Shown: positions 44,904 through 53,379 of the stretch, piece by piece
Position numbering within the stretch: position 1 is the stretch's first letter
How the letters are laid out: each line of letters opens with the position of its first letter
Assembly: GCF_003584125.1 (NCBI RefSeq)
Contig: NZ_QXFL01000002.1
Location: forward strand, 310,001-374,000
Direction: 5' to 3'
From: Aurantiacibacter zhengii
Lineage (GTDB): Bacteria; Pseudomonadota; Alphaproteobacteria; Sphingomonadales; Sphingomonadaceae
Length of the DNA stretch: 64,000 nt
Position numbers and translations under genes: made by a program
The notes under the pieces: model-generated
Database searches by the model: none
What the model saw: only the letters and a program-made list of their open reading frames with translations
What the model was told of the DNA's origin: nothing

Positions 44904-47291
44904 CTAGAGACCATCGGGTAATGCTTGCGGATCGACCTGTACTGCCAGCCCGGCGTCTTCGGCAGTTCGGGCAACTCGCACCTTGCAGTGGCCCGTTGGA
45001 AGCTGCCATCCAGCCTTGCTCCAGCAGGCGAAGCGGCGCGCAGGCAATCGAACGGTTACGCGTTCCGCTGCGCCAGTCGCCAGCGTGACCTTCGCAAAGC
45101 CCAGCAGCGCGGTTTCCTGACCGTCGCGGTAGACCTGTACGATCTCACTGCCTGTCCGCGTCCCTGTGTTCTCGATGCGAACCGATACGCCATCGTTCTC
45201 GGCCCGAGCATCGTCCCAGGAAAAGCTGGTGTAACCCGCTCCTGCGCCGAGCGTATGTCGCGCCGATTTGCCCGCTGCCAGGATTCCGCGGTAACCAACC
45301 TGTATACCTTCGGAGTAAGCGAGCTTTCCTTCAGCCCCCGGTTTCAAGGCAAAAGCCGGATAGTCCGCCTCGCTTTGCGCGATGGAAACCGGCATTCGTC
45401 CGCCGGGCTCCCTGTCTCCAGCAAGCACCGCGGCAATCGCATTGGCGAACCCTTCGCCGGGATACCATGCGGCGATGTGCGCCGCGGCCCGGTCTTCCCA
45501 GGATGCATCGTAGGCGTGACCGATATTGGCAATCACCACCGTTCGGGCATTGGCGGCGCACACCCGGTCGATCAGAGTCGCCTGCTCTGCGGCGATCTGC
45601 GTATCGGGCCGGTCCTTGCTTTCCACGGAACTGTCCGAGGTTTCGCCGACGAAGAGGAACACGGCATCGGCTTTTGCGGCGACGTCTTCGGCGGCGCGCA
45701 GCAATTCGCTTGCGCTGCCCGGCTCGCGGATGCCGTACCATAGCCCGTGCACGCGCGCAGCCTCGAAGGGAAATTCGACAACCACTTCGACCTGCTGGCC
45801 GTGTGACAGGACCAGCGGGGCAAACTCGCTGTCGCCGGATTTCAGCACGCCCATCGTATCGCCGGCCGGTATCGCTGTCGTAGCGACAACCTCCTTGCCA
45901 TCGACCAGCATCCGCGCCTTGCCTGTCGCGCCCAGATGGAAACTGTGCTCGCCATCCTTCTGCGCGCGATAGATGCCGGTTGCACGGATCGAGCCGCCGG
46001 TAGCGAAGTCCGCCTGGTCGTGCATCCCGGTAAACCAGACGAGCGAATTGGTATCGCGCGTCTCGCGCGTCATGGGCTCGCCCGAAAAGTCGTCCGAGGC
46101 GAAATATTCGAGCGTCATCCCGGCACTTGCGCCATCGCCTATGTCGCGCGCGGGCTCAACCGTCATGAACGGGAGACGCGGCGCTGGGTCCACGCCGGGT
46201 GCGAAAAGGACTTCGCAGTGCTCACCGTAACGCGCGCGGACTGTTTCTTCGGGTGTTGGCAAATCCGGGCGAACGGAAATCTTGGCGAAGGTGCCACCCT
46301 GAAAACACGGCGCCGCAGCGTTTGGACCGATGATTGCGACCGATTGGACCGTGGACGGATCGAGAGGGAGGATCCCGCCGTCATTTTTCAGAAGGACGAA
46401 GCCCGCAGCTGCTGCCTCGACGAGCAGTTCACGAGCTGCTGCATCGTCATAGAAAGAAGTTTTTGCGCCGGTTGCGCGCTTGGCCAGCCCCGCCACCCGC
46501 CTTGCGGCATCGTCGACGCGCGCCTGCAGAACCTCGCCTGCCGCAACGGCTTCGGCTGCCTTGGGGCCAAGGAACCTGAATGGGCCAGGCATTTCCAGAT
46601 CGAGCCCGGCGTTCAGGGTCGGCGCGGTGGAATGGGTGCCGAACCAGTCCGACATGATAGCGCCGCGATAGTCCCAATCGCCCTTCACCACCTCTGTCAG
46701 CACGTGATGCTGCTCTGCGCAGTAATCGCCGTTTACCCGGTTGTAGGCCGCCAGCATACCCGCGCAGCCGGCATCGGCGGCGAATTCGAAAGGCAGAAGA
46801 TAGATTTCGCGCAAGGTCCGCTCGTCGACCTGCACGTCCACGCTGTCGCGATCGGTCTCACTGTCGTTGCAGACCAGATGCTTGGCGACGGAAGCCGTAC
46901 CGGTCGATTGCAGGCCCTTGATCCAGCACGCGCCAAGAACGCCCACCAGGACCGGGTCTTCGGAGAAATATTCGAACGCCCGCCCTGCCAGCGGACTGCG
47001 CGCGAGATTGATGTTGGGCGCGAGCACGGCATCCACATTACGCTCGACGGCTTCCTGGCCGACCAGTGCACCGATGCGCCGAACGAGGTCGCAATCCCAG
47101 CTCGCCCCCAGCGCGGTTGCGCAGGGGCTGAGCCGGGCGATGTCGCGTTCGTCGACCTTGCCGCTGGCGATACCCATCGGCCCGTCGCTCATGGTGAACG
47201 ACGGGATTCCAGCGTAAGGTACGGCAACGCTCGACCACATCGCCGCGCCCGCGGTGAGCGCGGCGGCGTCTTCGTTCTTCAATTTGTCCAT
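44904..47291 (-). CDS. GH3 beta-glucosidase with PA14 insert
   Basis: 795 residues, no signal peptide, so cytoplasmic. The GH3 barrel carries KHLVCND and the nucleophile D215 in IMSDWFG. A PA14-like insert (about 385-520) sits in the alpha/beta sandwich domain and a fibronectin-III-like domain closes the C-terminus (from about 690). This layout is usual for bacterial aryl-beta-glucosidases. It follows the beta-subunit gene by 7 bp and would cleave O-linked glucosides, so the island could serve both O- and C-glycosides. The acid/base glutamate was not assigned with certainty. Confidence 0.9.
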   Translation of the reverse strand: MDKLKNEDAAALTAGAAMWSSVAVPYAGIPSFTMSDGPMGIASGKVDERDIARLSPCATALGASWDCDLVRRIGALVGQEAVERNVDAVLAPNINLARSPLAGRAFEYFSEDPVLVGVLGACWIKGLQSTGTASVAKHLVCNDSETDRDSVDVQVDERTLREIYLLPFEFAADAGCAGMLAAYNRVNGDYCAEQHHVLTEVVKGDWDYRGAIMSDWFGTHSTAPTLNAGLDLEMPGPFRFLGPKAAEAVAAGEVLQARVDDAARRVAGLAKRATGAKTSFYDDAAARELLVEAAAAGFVLLKNDGGILPLDPSTVQSVAIIGPNAAAPCFQGGTFAKISVRPDLPTPEETVRARYGEHCEVLFAPGVDPAPRLPFMTVEPARDIGDGASAGMTLEYFASDDFSGEPMTRETRDTNSLVWFTGMHDQADFATGGSIRATGIYRAQKDGEHSFHLGATGKARMLVDGKEVVATTAIPAGDTMGVLKSGDSEFAPLVLSHGQQVEVVVEFPFEAARVHGLWYGIREPGSASELLRAAEDVAAKADAVFLFVGETSDSSVESKDRPDTQIAAEQATLIDRVCAANARTVVIANIGHAYDASWEDRAAAHIAAWYPGEGFANAIAAVLAGDREPGGRMPVSIAQSEADYPAFALKPGAEGKLAYSEGIQVGYRGILAAGKSARHTLGAGAGYTSFSWDDARAENDGVSVRIENTGTRTGSEIVQVYRDGQETALLGFAKVTLATGAAERVTVRLPARRFACWSKAGWQLPTGHCKVRVARTAEDAGLAVQVDPQALPDGL

Positions 47292-47298
47292 CGAAATA

Positions 47299-47691
47299 TC
47301 AGGCTGCCAGCGCCAGCTCTTTGGTGTCCTTCGTAGTCGGCACGAACGGCAGATACGATACGCGCATGCGCACGCCGAATTCCACCGTGTGCGTGCCTTC
47401 GCCGAAACCGCCGTCTTTCAGCGCGATGATTGTTGCCTTCTCTCCGAAATTCCACCGGTCGTCGTACACGGTTTCCATCTCGTCGAGAGTATAGGTTTTA
47501 CCGCGCACCTGGAAACGCACATCCTCGCGAGGGACCTGCTGCCCGTCGATGGCGACCTGGATATCCTCAACCATCGAGAGGCCGAGGCCGCGATAATAAG
47601 GCAGTCTGCCAAGGAACTTCACGCCCTTCACCGCACAGCCGTCTTCGTAATTCTCGAGGCTTCCCTCGACGATCATCTTGTTGTCCATCAT
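47299..47691 (-). CDS. DUF6379 protein, C-glycoside deglycosidase beta-subunit-like
   Basis: 130 residues, a small all-beta protein. LPYYRGLGLSMVE (30-42), followed by an I-x-V-x-[IV]-D-G-x-x-V stretch and a C-terminal M-R-V-S-Y-[LM]-P, matches the DUF6379 pattern of the beta subunits (DgpB/CarB/DfgB type) of C-glycoside deglycosidases. These subunits have no known activity alone and form a complex with a TIM-barrel alpha subunit. The alpha-like gene lies 14 bp upstream here, so the pair is intact. An AGGA precedes the ATG. The family match is by eye. Confidence 0.82.
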   Translation of the reverse strand: MMDNKMIVEGSLENYEDGCAVKGVKFLGRLPYYRGLGLSMVEDIQVAIDGQQVPREDVRFQVRGKTYTLDEMETVYDDRWNFGEKATIIALKDGGFGEGTHTVEFGVRMRVSYLPFVPTTKDTKELALAA

Positions 47692-47705
47692 GGTCGAGTA
47701 TCCTT

Positions 47706-48716
47706 TCAGGCTGCGGTCTTGAGAGCAGGGGTTTCGGTTTCGCCCAGAAGACGGGCGAGCATTACCTGCTGGCGGCGAACCTGCTCGACACTGTCGGGCT
47801 CCATCGCATCCTCGACCCAGCGGTTGCCTTCGTATTCGGAGCAGATGTAGCCGTCATAGCCGCCCTGTTTCAGAACACTCACGATCTCATCGTAGGGGAT
47901 GGATGGCTCCACATAATCTTCGTTCATCTGGTAGAACTTGCCATGAATGTTGTGGATGCGCGGCATGTAGTCGAGCATGCGCTTCGGCTCGAAAGCGGCG
48001 TTGTGGCGCATGGTTTCGGCCATGCCGATGGCCGGACCTTCCCCCCCCATCTCGCGCACATTGAGGATGACGTACTCCGAAAGAACCCGGTCTTCGTACG
48101 CTTTCTCGATGTAATCAGCGATGTCCTGACGCACGCCCATGCGGAGGAACTTCTCCTTCCACACGGGCGGGAAGGCGTGGAGGAACATCCCCATGTCGGG
48201 AAGGAAGCCGAGCGCATCGGAGCCGGACTTCTCGTAAGCTTCCGCATGGCGGACGATCCATGGGTGGTCGAAATGCAGCGGGGCGTGCACCTCCACAAGG
48301 ATCTTGATGTCCTTTTCCTCTGCGTAAGGCGCCGCATCGACCAGCACCTGCGGGTCGATCGAAACGAGCGCGCGGATGAATTTCATTCCCAGGCGGGCGC
48401 CGAAATCGATATCGCGCTTCACGCTGGCGACCTGCTCGTCATGCGGCATCATGCGGCCCTTGTACCGCTTGTAATCGAGCATGAAGTCGTGGCTGACCGG
48501 TGTGCAATCATACTTCTGGATCAGCGAGTGCCAGTTCTCGATCGCCTCGTCCTCGACACCCACTTCGGGCCAGCCCCAGAAGGTCTGCTCGCCGATGATC
48601 TCGATGCCGTTCGCGCCGAGTTCGGCTGAAGTCCGAATGCAATCCTCTAGGTCCATTTTGCCCTGAAAAGTTTCGTTCTGATAGGAATAGAGGCTCACGC
48701 CCCGCTTGATCGCCAT
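47706..48716 (-). CDS. TIM-barrel protein, C-glycoside deglycosidase alpha-subunit-like
   Basis: 336 residues. The ATG at 48716 has GGAGG 6 nt upstream; an ATG two codons earlier would abut it. The fold is xylose-isomerase-like, with candidate metal ligands E142 (LVEVHAP), D174 (LPDMG), H258 (IHGKFY) and E294 (SEYEG). H144 next to E142 is a candidate general base. KRGVSLYSYQ at the N-terminus and GYDGYICSEYEGNRW near the C-terminus are typical of the alpha subunits (DgpC/CarC/DfgA type) that break the C-C bond of 3-oxo-C-glycosides. It is followed directly by the DUF6379 partner. O-glycoside elimination is an alternative activity for this family. Confidence 0.83.
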   Translation of the reverse strand: MAIKRGVSLYSYQNETFQGKMDLEDCIRTSAELGANGIEIIGEQTFWGWPEVGVEDEAIENWHSLIQKYDCTPVSHDFMLDYKRYKGRMMPHDEQVASVKRDIDFGARLGMKFIRALVSIDPQVLVDAAPYAEEKDIKILVEVHAPLHFDHPWIVRHAEAYEKSGSDALGFLPDMGMFLHAFPPVWKEKFLRMGVRQDIADYIEKAYEDRVLSEYVILNVREMGGEGPAIGMAETMRHNAAFEPKRMLDYMPRIHNIHGKFYQMNEDYVEPSIPYDEIVSVLKQGGYDGYICSEYEGNRWVEDAMEPDSVEQVRRQQVMLARLLGETETPALKTAA

Positions 48717-48800
48717 GGTCATCCTCCGGGCTCGGCTGCCAATTCGCCGGCTCATTATTGCAAAAAGAGACAACGCGGCTTGCATCGCTCTTCGATCTAA

Positions 48801-48818
48801 TTAGAACCATAATTCTAT
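48801..48818. promoter_or_regulatory. TetR-type operator, site 4
   Basis: TTAGAA-CCATAA-TTCTAT, one mismatch at the outer base of the right arm. It lies between the divergent alpha-subunit and DoxX-like genes and could control both. Confidence 0.7.
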
Positions 48819-48875
48819 ATATAAAACGCTGTGGGTCAAGCCTGCTTGTGCCCGGCAGCCGGGGAGAGACACGAC

Positions 48876-49304
48876 ATGCGACAGCGACAGACCGGACTGA
48901 ACTTGAAGCCAATTGCGTCCTTCGTAGCACTTGCCCTGCTCGTGGTTTGTATCGGCGGGTTCTCGCTTTTCGTAGGGTGGAACAAGGCGTTCGCGCCATT
49001 GGATATACTGGCCCGGCATTCGGCATGGACAATCCATCTGCCCGTCTGGCTGGGTCGCACGATCGGATGGCTGGAACTATTCGCGGCCGCAGTGCTGTTC
49101 GCCGGCCTCATCATTCCCAAGCTGGCGCGGTTCGGAATGTTCGCCGCAATCTGGATCACACTGAACCACGTCGCAGCCGCCATCGTCCACATCATTTTCG
49201 CGGAGTGGCACACGCTTCCGCAAAGCGCCGTCGTGATCACACTCTGCGTGGTCATGGTCCTGCTGTTCGCCCGCCTGGCGCGCAGCGTCGAACAATACGC
49301 CTGA
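48876..49304 (+). CDS. DoxX-like small membrane protein
   Basis: 142 residues with four hydrophobic segments (for example FVALALLVVCIGGFSLFVGW and WLELFAAAVLFAGLIIP), the size and shape of DoxX-like proteins. The ATG at 48876 follows GGGGAGAG by 8 nt; a longer upstream frame lacks this. DoxX-like proteins are often linked with oxidoreductases and redox balance, but the function is not settled. It is the first of two plus-strand genes under the divergent operator. A quinone- or electron-transfer role for the 3-dehydrogenase is only a guess. Confidence 0.75.
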   Translation: MRQRQTGLNLKPIASFVALALLVVCIGGFSLFVGWNKAFAPLDILARHSAWTIHLPVWLGRTIGWLELFAAAVLFAGLIIPKLARFGMFAAIWITLNHVAAAIVHIIFAEWHTLPQSAVVITLCVVMVLLFARLARSVEQYA

Positions 49305-49323
49305 AGAATGAGGAGGTTTTGTT

Positions 49324-50163
49324 ATGAGGAATTGGAAATTCGGTATCGGTCCTGCAGTTGGCCTGATGGCTGCCTTGGCTATGGCCGTGCCGGCGAATGC
49401 ACAGGAAGAGGACCGCGTATCGCAACTGGCGCAGCAAGTCGCGCAGCTTCAGGCCCAGTCCCAGGCCGCGCGAGACCGGCAGGCGGTCGAGAACCTCTTC
49501 TCGCGCTACATGTACCTGCACAACGCGTTCGAGGACGAACAGATCATCCCCCTGTGGGCCGCCGAGGGCACGCCGGGTATGAGCGCCCAGTATTCCAACC
49601 TCGGCAAATACACTCAATACGACAAGATCATGGAGTACCATCGCGGTCGGCCGTCACCCATTGGCAAACTGCTGTTCCACTATGTCACTACGCCCGTCAT
49701 CGAGGTTGCCGGGGACGGGCAGACCGCGAAGGGCCTGTGGATTGTGAACGGCCTGGAAAGCGGTCTGACCGCGCCGGAACACGCCGCCAACATGCCCGAC
49801 TGGATGTTCGAACCCAATGTCGAGGTGGACGGCAAGAAGGTGTGGATGCACAACGTCTACCTCAAGTACGGCATCGATTTCATCAAGCAGGACGGCGAGT
49901 GGAAGATCTGGCACTTTCACTGCTTTGAAACGGCACGCGCGCCCTATTCGATGGGCTGGATACCGTTTGCTGCGGCTGCGCAGGACGATAGTTTCAATTT
50001 CGACTTGATGTATGTCGGTGACGATGGCGCGCCGGTTTTCATGCCGGAAACCGATGAACCGGCCACCGTGCTTAACAACTCCTACCGCACTGACACGGCA
50101 CAGCATCTCGAGGCCCGGATACCCGAGCCCTACTACACGTTTTCGGAGACGTTCTCTTACTGA
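49324..50163 (+). CDS. Secreted SnoaL/NTF2-like protein
   Basis: 279 residues with a signal peptide (cleaved after about VPANAQ) and a short coiled-coil (SQLAQQVAQLQAQSQAARD) leading into an NTF2/SnoaL-like domain (about 55-215): AVENLFSRYMYLHNAF, then strands ending in DGEWKIWHFHCFE. The C-terminus ends in an aromatic residue, which is unusual for a soluble protein. AGGAGG lies 7 nt before the ATG. Members of this fold act as dehydratases, isomerases or binding proteins. Export to the periplasm and co-regulation with the glycoside genes suggest a role in handling the oxidised or released aglycone; this is unproven. Confidence 0.78.
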   Translation: MRNWKFGIGPAVGLMAALAMAVPANAQEEDRVSQLAQQVAQLQAQSQAARDRQAVENLFSRYMYLHNAFEDEQIIPLWAAEGTPGMSAQYSNLGKYTQYDKIMEYHRGRPSPIGKLLFHYVTTPVIEVAGDGQTAKGLWIVNGLESGLTAPEHAANMPDWMFEPNVEVDGKKVWMHNVYLKYGIDFIKQDGEWKIWHFHCFETARAPYSMGWIPFAAAAQDDSFNFDLMYVGDDGAPVFMPETDEPATVLNNSYRTDTAQHLEARIPEPYYTFSETFSY

Positions 50164-50176
50164 ACGAAACCCGCCC

Positions 50177-50210
50177 AAAAAAGAAGGGGGCGTCGCGAGA
50201 CGCCCCCTTC
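50177..50210 (-). terminator. Rho-independent terminator of the ThuA-side operon
   Basis: A perfect 12-bp stem (GAAGGGGGCGTC with GACGCCCCCTTC, loop GCGA) is followed on the minus strand by six T bases. It lies 15 bp past the ThuA stop. The plus strand has no T-run, but the stem can still stop transcripts from the SnoaL side. Confidence 0.88.
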
Positions 50211-50224
50211 CAAGGGAGGGACTG

Positions 50225-51220
50225 TCAGTCTTCGGTCCGGTACTCCTCCGGAATATCGTAGGCCGCAGCCTTGTCGTAAGGCGGGATGGTGACCTCGCCG
50301 GTGGCAGCCCATTCGGTTCCGCGAACAATCAGGGTCCTGACGCCGTCGAACATCAGAGTGTCCGGTCCGTGGCCAAGCGTGATCGAGAACACGCGGCCTT
50401 CACCATAATCCTGCACCCACACCAGAGGGTTCGCGGCATCCATGCCTTCCATCCGCGCCACGTTGTCTGCGGAATAGGCTTCGAAGTCGTATTTCGGCCC
50501 AGCCATTTCAGGCGTGTAATTGGCGGAATCGTCAAAACCCGTCGCCAGTACGGTGACATCCGCATCCGGCGCGAACTCCATGTTGGTGTACATATCCTCC
50601 ATGAAAGACCAGACGTAGCGCCGCAGGCCGCGCGTGATCGGATGATCGGCATCGGTCATGCGCACCCGGAACCCGTCGGGCGGAGAACGGCGGCTTTCGC
50701 CCGGCACCATGGTAGCGCCCAGCAGTCGCTGATACTCCGGAATGTCGAACCCCCAGGTGAAGCTGGAGTGAAAGGCTACCAGGCCACCGCCCTGGTCGAC
50801 GTAGTCGTAAAGTGCCTGAAAGGTTTCGGGCGACCAGAGCGTCTGCTCCTCATCACCGTAGTTCCACCTACTGGCGTAGTTCAGGAATACGACGTCGTAC
50901 TTCCGAAGCATCTCCAGCGTGCCGAACTCGAAATCTTCCACGACCCGCACATCGAACCGGCCCGTGTCCTTCAGGTGCGTGCGCAGGCGATTGTTCACGC
51001 CGGTCCAGTCATGCTCGTAAGTGTTCTCGCCGGATATGATCAATACGTCGATCAAGTCTTCCTGCGGCACGACCGGCGTGACCACCCGCTGCACCGTTTC
51101 GGGCGGCGCATAGGGCTGGGAGTCCACCGTGGTCGGTATGTCAGCCACCGGAACTTCCTGCGCGGCGACGGTCAAGGACAGCGTCATGGATGCAAGGATC
51201 GTCGAGGCCATAAATCTCAT
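50225..51220 (-). CDS. ThuA-like protein with signal peptide
   Basis: 331 residues: an N-terminal signal peptide (about 20 residues), then a class I glutamine amidotransferase-like ThuA domain with VLIISGENTYEHDW, GGGLVAFHSSF and DADHPITRG. ThuA proteins are linked to catabolism of 3-keto-trehalose and other 3-oxidised sugars. A ThuA-like gene here supports the 3-keto-glycoside reading of the island. The signal peptide makes it periplasmic, matching the periplasmic dehydrogenase. The ATG overlaps the transporter stop as ATGA. It ends the TonB-receptor operon and is followed by the terminator. Confidence 0.85.
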   Translation of the reverse strand: MRFMASTILASMTLSLTVAAQEVPVADIPTTVDSQPYAPPETVQRVVTPVVPQEDLIDVLIISGENTYEHDWTGVNNRLRTHLKDTGRFDVRVVEDFEFGTLEMLRKYDVVFLNYASRWNYGDEEQTLWSPETFQALYDYVDQGGGLVAFHSSFTWGFDIPEYQRLLGATMVPGESRRSPPDGFRVRMTDADHPITRGLRRYVWSFMEDMYTNMEFAPDADVTVLATGFDDSANYTPEMAGPKYDFEAYSADNVARMEGMDAANPLVWVQDYGEGRVFSITLGHGPDTLMFDGVRTLIVRGTEWAATGEVTIPPYDKAAAYDIPEEYRTED

Positions 51221-52617
51221 GCGGTTTCTCCCTCAGCTGGATCGGACCAGTCCGTTCTGCCCTCTCCTGTAGTGATGTCTTTGCTGCCACCCATCGGCCA
51301 GAAAAGGACTGCCACGGCCTGCAGGATCAGCATGACACTGGGGACGGCGTAGTAAGCAAGCCGAATATCGCCGCGGGCCGCATCGGTTACGCTCGCAGGA
51401 TCGTATGCCGCGAATGCGAGAACATATGCAGCAAGGGCGCTGCCCACGGCCATGCCCACCTTGGTCGAAACGCTGATGCCGGACGACAGCAACCCCTCGT
51501 ACCGAACGCCGTGCTTGGACTGGTGGTAATCGACCGATTCCGCAGCCATCGTGAAGATTGCGGTGATCGTGATCGACGTAGTGATCGAGAACAGGAAGTA
51601 TGGAAACAGCAGCGGGGGAACGCCTATTCCAGCCAACTGCCAGTCCGCAGCGCTATCGATTAGCGCCATGAAGGCGAACAGGACGAGCGAGACTGCGATG
51701 GCAGCAACGCACCCAGCCCTGATCCCCGTCCGCGCAAGGATCGGCGGTGCGATGAAAGCGGCGATAAGCAGTCCTCCCGATACCATGGGAAGCATGACAG
51801 GGATCAGCCAGGGCTTGCCGATGACATCCTTGGCGAAGAAGATCGTCAGGCCCAGCATTACCCCGAAGCGAATGAAGTAGAGCAGGCAGAATGAAAAGCA
51901 GACCAGCCAGGCCCGGTTGCGCACCATTTGCATGATCGCCGGGAACGCCTTGAAATCGGAAGCGACTGCCTTGTCTTCAAACCTCTCGCGACAATTGCGG
52001 AAAAGCAGGATCAGGGCGACAAGTGAAATCGCCGCAAAAACCAGCGTCGTCCATGTGAAGCCGGCCTGCAGGTCATCGCCACCGAAGACAGCGACGAGCG
52101 GCATGGTCGCAGCCGTGCCCAGGATCACTGATATCGATGTGCCGACGGATCGTGCACCCCCCAGTTTCAGTCGCTCTTGGGTGTCGAGTGTCATCATTGG
52201 CATCAGGGCGGTGTATGGGATCGACCCTGCGCTCAAGAGAATGCCGAGCAGCTTGAAGGTGACGAAAGCGTAGGCCAGCTGCCACCCCTGCGCCATGTCC
52301 GGCACGTGAAAGACCGCAATAAAAACCAGCGCGTAGGGAACTGCGGTGAACAGGAAATACGGACGCGTGCGCCCCCACCTCGTACGTGTCTTGTCGACCG
52401 CAATCCCGAACAGCGGATCAATTACCGCATCCAGCAGGCGGGCAACGAGAAAAATCGTACCCACGGCCTCTGCAGGAAGGCGCACGACATCGGTGTAGTA
52501 GAAGAGCAGGAAAGCGCCTGCCATGTTGTATGCCAGGCTGTAGCCAAGATCGCCCCCGCCGTAGCTGAAGCGTTCGAGGAAGGTCAGCTTGCGCCCCTGG
52601 CTCGCCGCCTCAGCCAT
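51217..52617 (-). CDS. GPH-family (MelB-type) glycoside:cation symporter
   Basis: 466 residues with 12 predicted membrane segments. The LLDAVIDPLFGIAVDKTRTRWGR loop with conserved aspartates is characteristic of glycoside-pentoside-hexuronide symporters. They import sugars and glycosides with Na+ or H+. I chose the ATG at 52617 (MAEAAS); the upstream frame is a shadow of the isomerase gene and gives no sensible protein. It overlaps the TIM-barrel gene by 8 nt. It probably takes the oxidised or native glycoside across the inner membrane. Confidence 0.88.
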   Translation of the reverse strand: MAEAASQGRKLTFLERFSYGGGDLGYSLAYNMAGAFLLFYYTDVVRLPAEAVGTIFLVARLLDAVIDPLFGIAVDKTRTRWGRTRPYFLFTAVPYALVFIAVFHVPDMAQGWQLAYAFVTFKLLGILLSAGSIPYTALMPMMTLDTQERLKLGGARSVGTSISVILGTAATMPLVAVFGGDDLQAGFTWTTLVFAAISLVALILLFRNCRERFEDKAVASDFKAFPAIMQMVRNRAWLVCFSFCLLYFIRFGVMLGLTIFFAKDVIGKPWLIPVMLPMVSGGLLIAAFIAPPILARTGIRAGCVAAIAVSLVLFAFMALIDSAADWQLAGIGVPPLLFPYFLFSITTSITITAIFTMAAESVDYHQSKHGVRYEGLLSSGISVSTKVGMAVGSALAAYVLAFAAYDPASVTDAARGDIRLAYYAVPSVMLILQAVAVLFWPMGGSKDITTGEGRTDWSDPAEGETA

Positions 52618-53377
52618 ACATGGCCTCCCGCGTGGCGGCGAGCGACTGTTCCATCGGCATGGTCGGCATGTATTCGAGCCCGATCGGACCGCGATAGCCC
52701 AGCTCATCAAGGTCGGCCATGATCTGCTTCCAGTCGAGTTCTCCGGTACCCGGCTCGTTCCTGCCCGGCGTGCCCGCAACCTGGACGTGGGCCACGAGAT
52801 GTGTCCGTCCGGCCAGCACTTCCTTCAGATTTTCCTTCATCACGGCACTGTGATGAACATCGTAGAGGAGCCTGAGGTTCGGGCTGCCCACCGCCTCGAT
52901 AATGTCCAGCGCCAGCGGAGTATTGACGAGGTACATGGTCGAGAACAATTCGGTGTTCAGCGGCTCGAGCACGAGAGTGACACCCGCTCCCTCTGCCAGC
53001 TTGGCAGCACGTTTGAGTACGGAGACGGCATTGGCGAAATGCTCCTCCTCCGACATTCCATCGACGCGGAAACCCGATGCGACGATAAGCGGCGGGGAGC
53101 CAACCTTGCTCGCCTCGGCCAGCGTATCACTCACGGCTTGCAGCATCTCTTCATGCTCGGCAGGATCGACTATCGACCTGCGGGGATCGACGCAGAAGCC
53201 GGTCAGGGAAATGCCGGTTTCGTCCAGCGCGCGCGCGACGCCAGCCATGTCCTTGTCGCGCCAGAGGTGGAACTCGACGTGTTCGAACCCTGCATCCCTG
53301 GCCGCTCGGATGCGTTCGGGCAGACCTTGTCCGGCTTCCGTGAATTGCCATTCGATGCAGGCGGACAGGTTGGACAT
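52610..53377 (-). CDS. Hydroxypyruvate isomerase-like TIM barrel
   Basis: 255 residues of the Hyi/OtnI branch of xylose-isomerase-like TIM barrels. Ligand candidates are E in LVLEPLNT, D and H in LLYDVHHS, H in AHVQVAGTPGR and E in IGLEYMPT. The ATG at 53377 begins 3 bp after the sulfatase stop codon ends. It lies between sulfatase and symporter genes, is the third such TIM barrel in this regulon, and could isomerise a sugar derived from the 3-keto-glycoside. Confidence 0.85.
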   Translation of the reverse strand: MSNLSACIEWQFTEAGQGLPERIRAARDAGFEHVEFHLWRDKDMAGVARALDETGISLTGFCVDPRRSIVDPAEHEEMLQAVSDTLAEASKVGSPPLIVASGFRVDGMSEEEHFANAVSVLKRAAKLAEGAGVTLVLEPLNTELFSTMYLVNTPLALDIIEAVGSPNLRLLYDVHHSAVMKENLKEVLAGRTHLVAHVQVAGTPGRNEPGTGELDWKQIMADLDELGYRGPIGLEYMPTMPMEQSLAATREAMYG

Positions 53378-53379
53378 TA

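Noticed and set aside
45936-47336. A 466-codon plus-strand frame opposite the GH3 gene.
   Set aside because: Shadow of the GH3 gene, whose motifs are intact.
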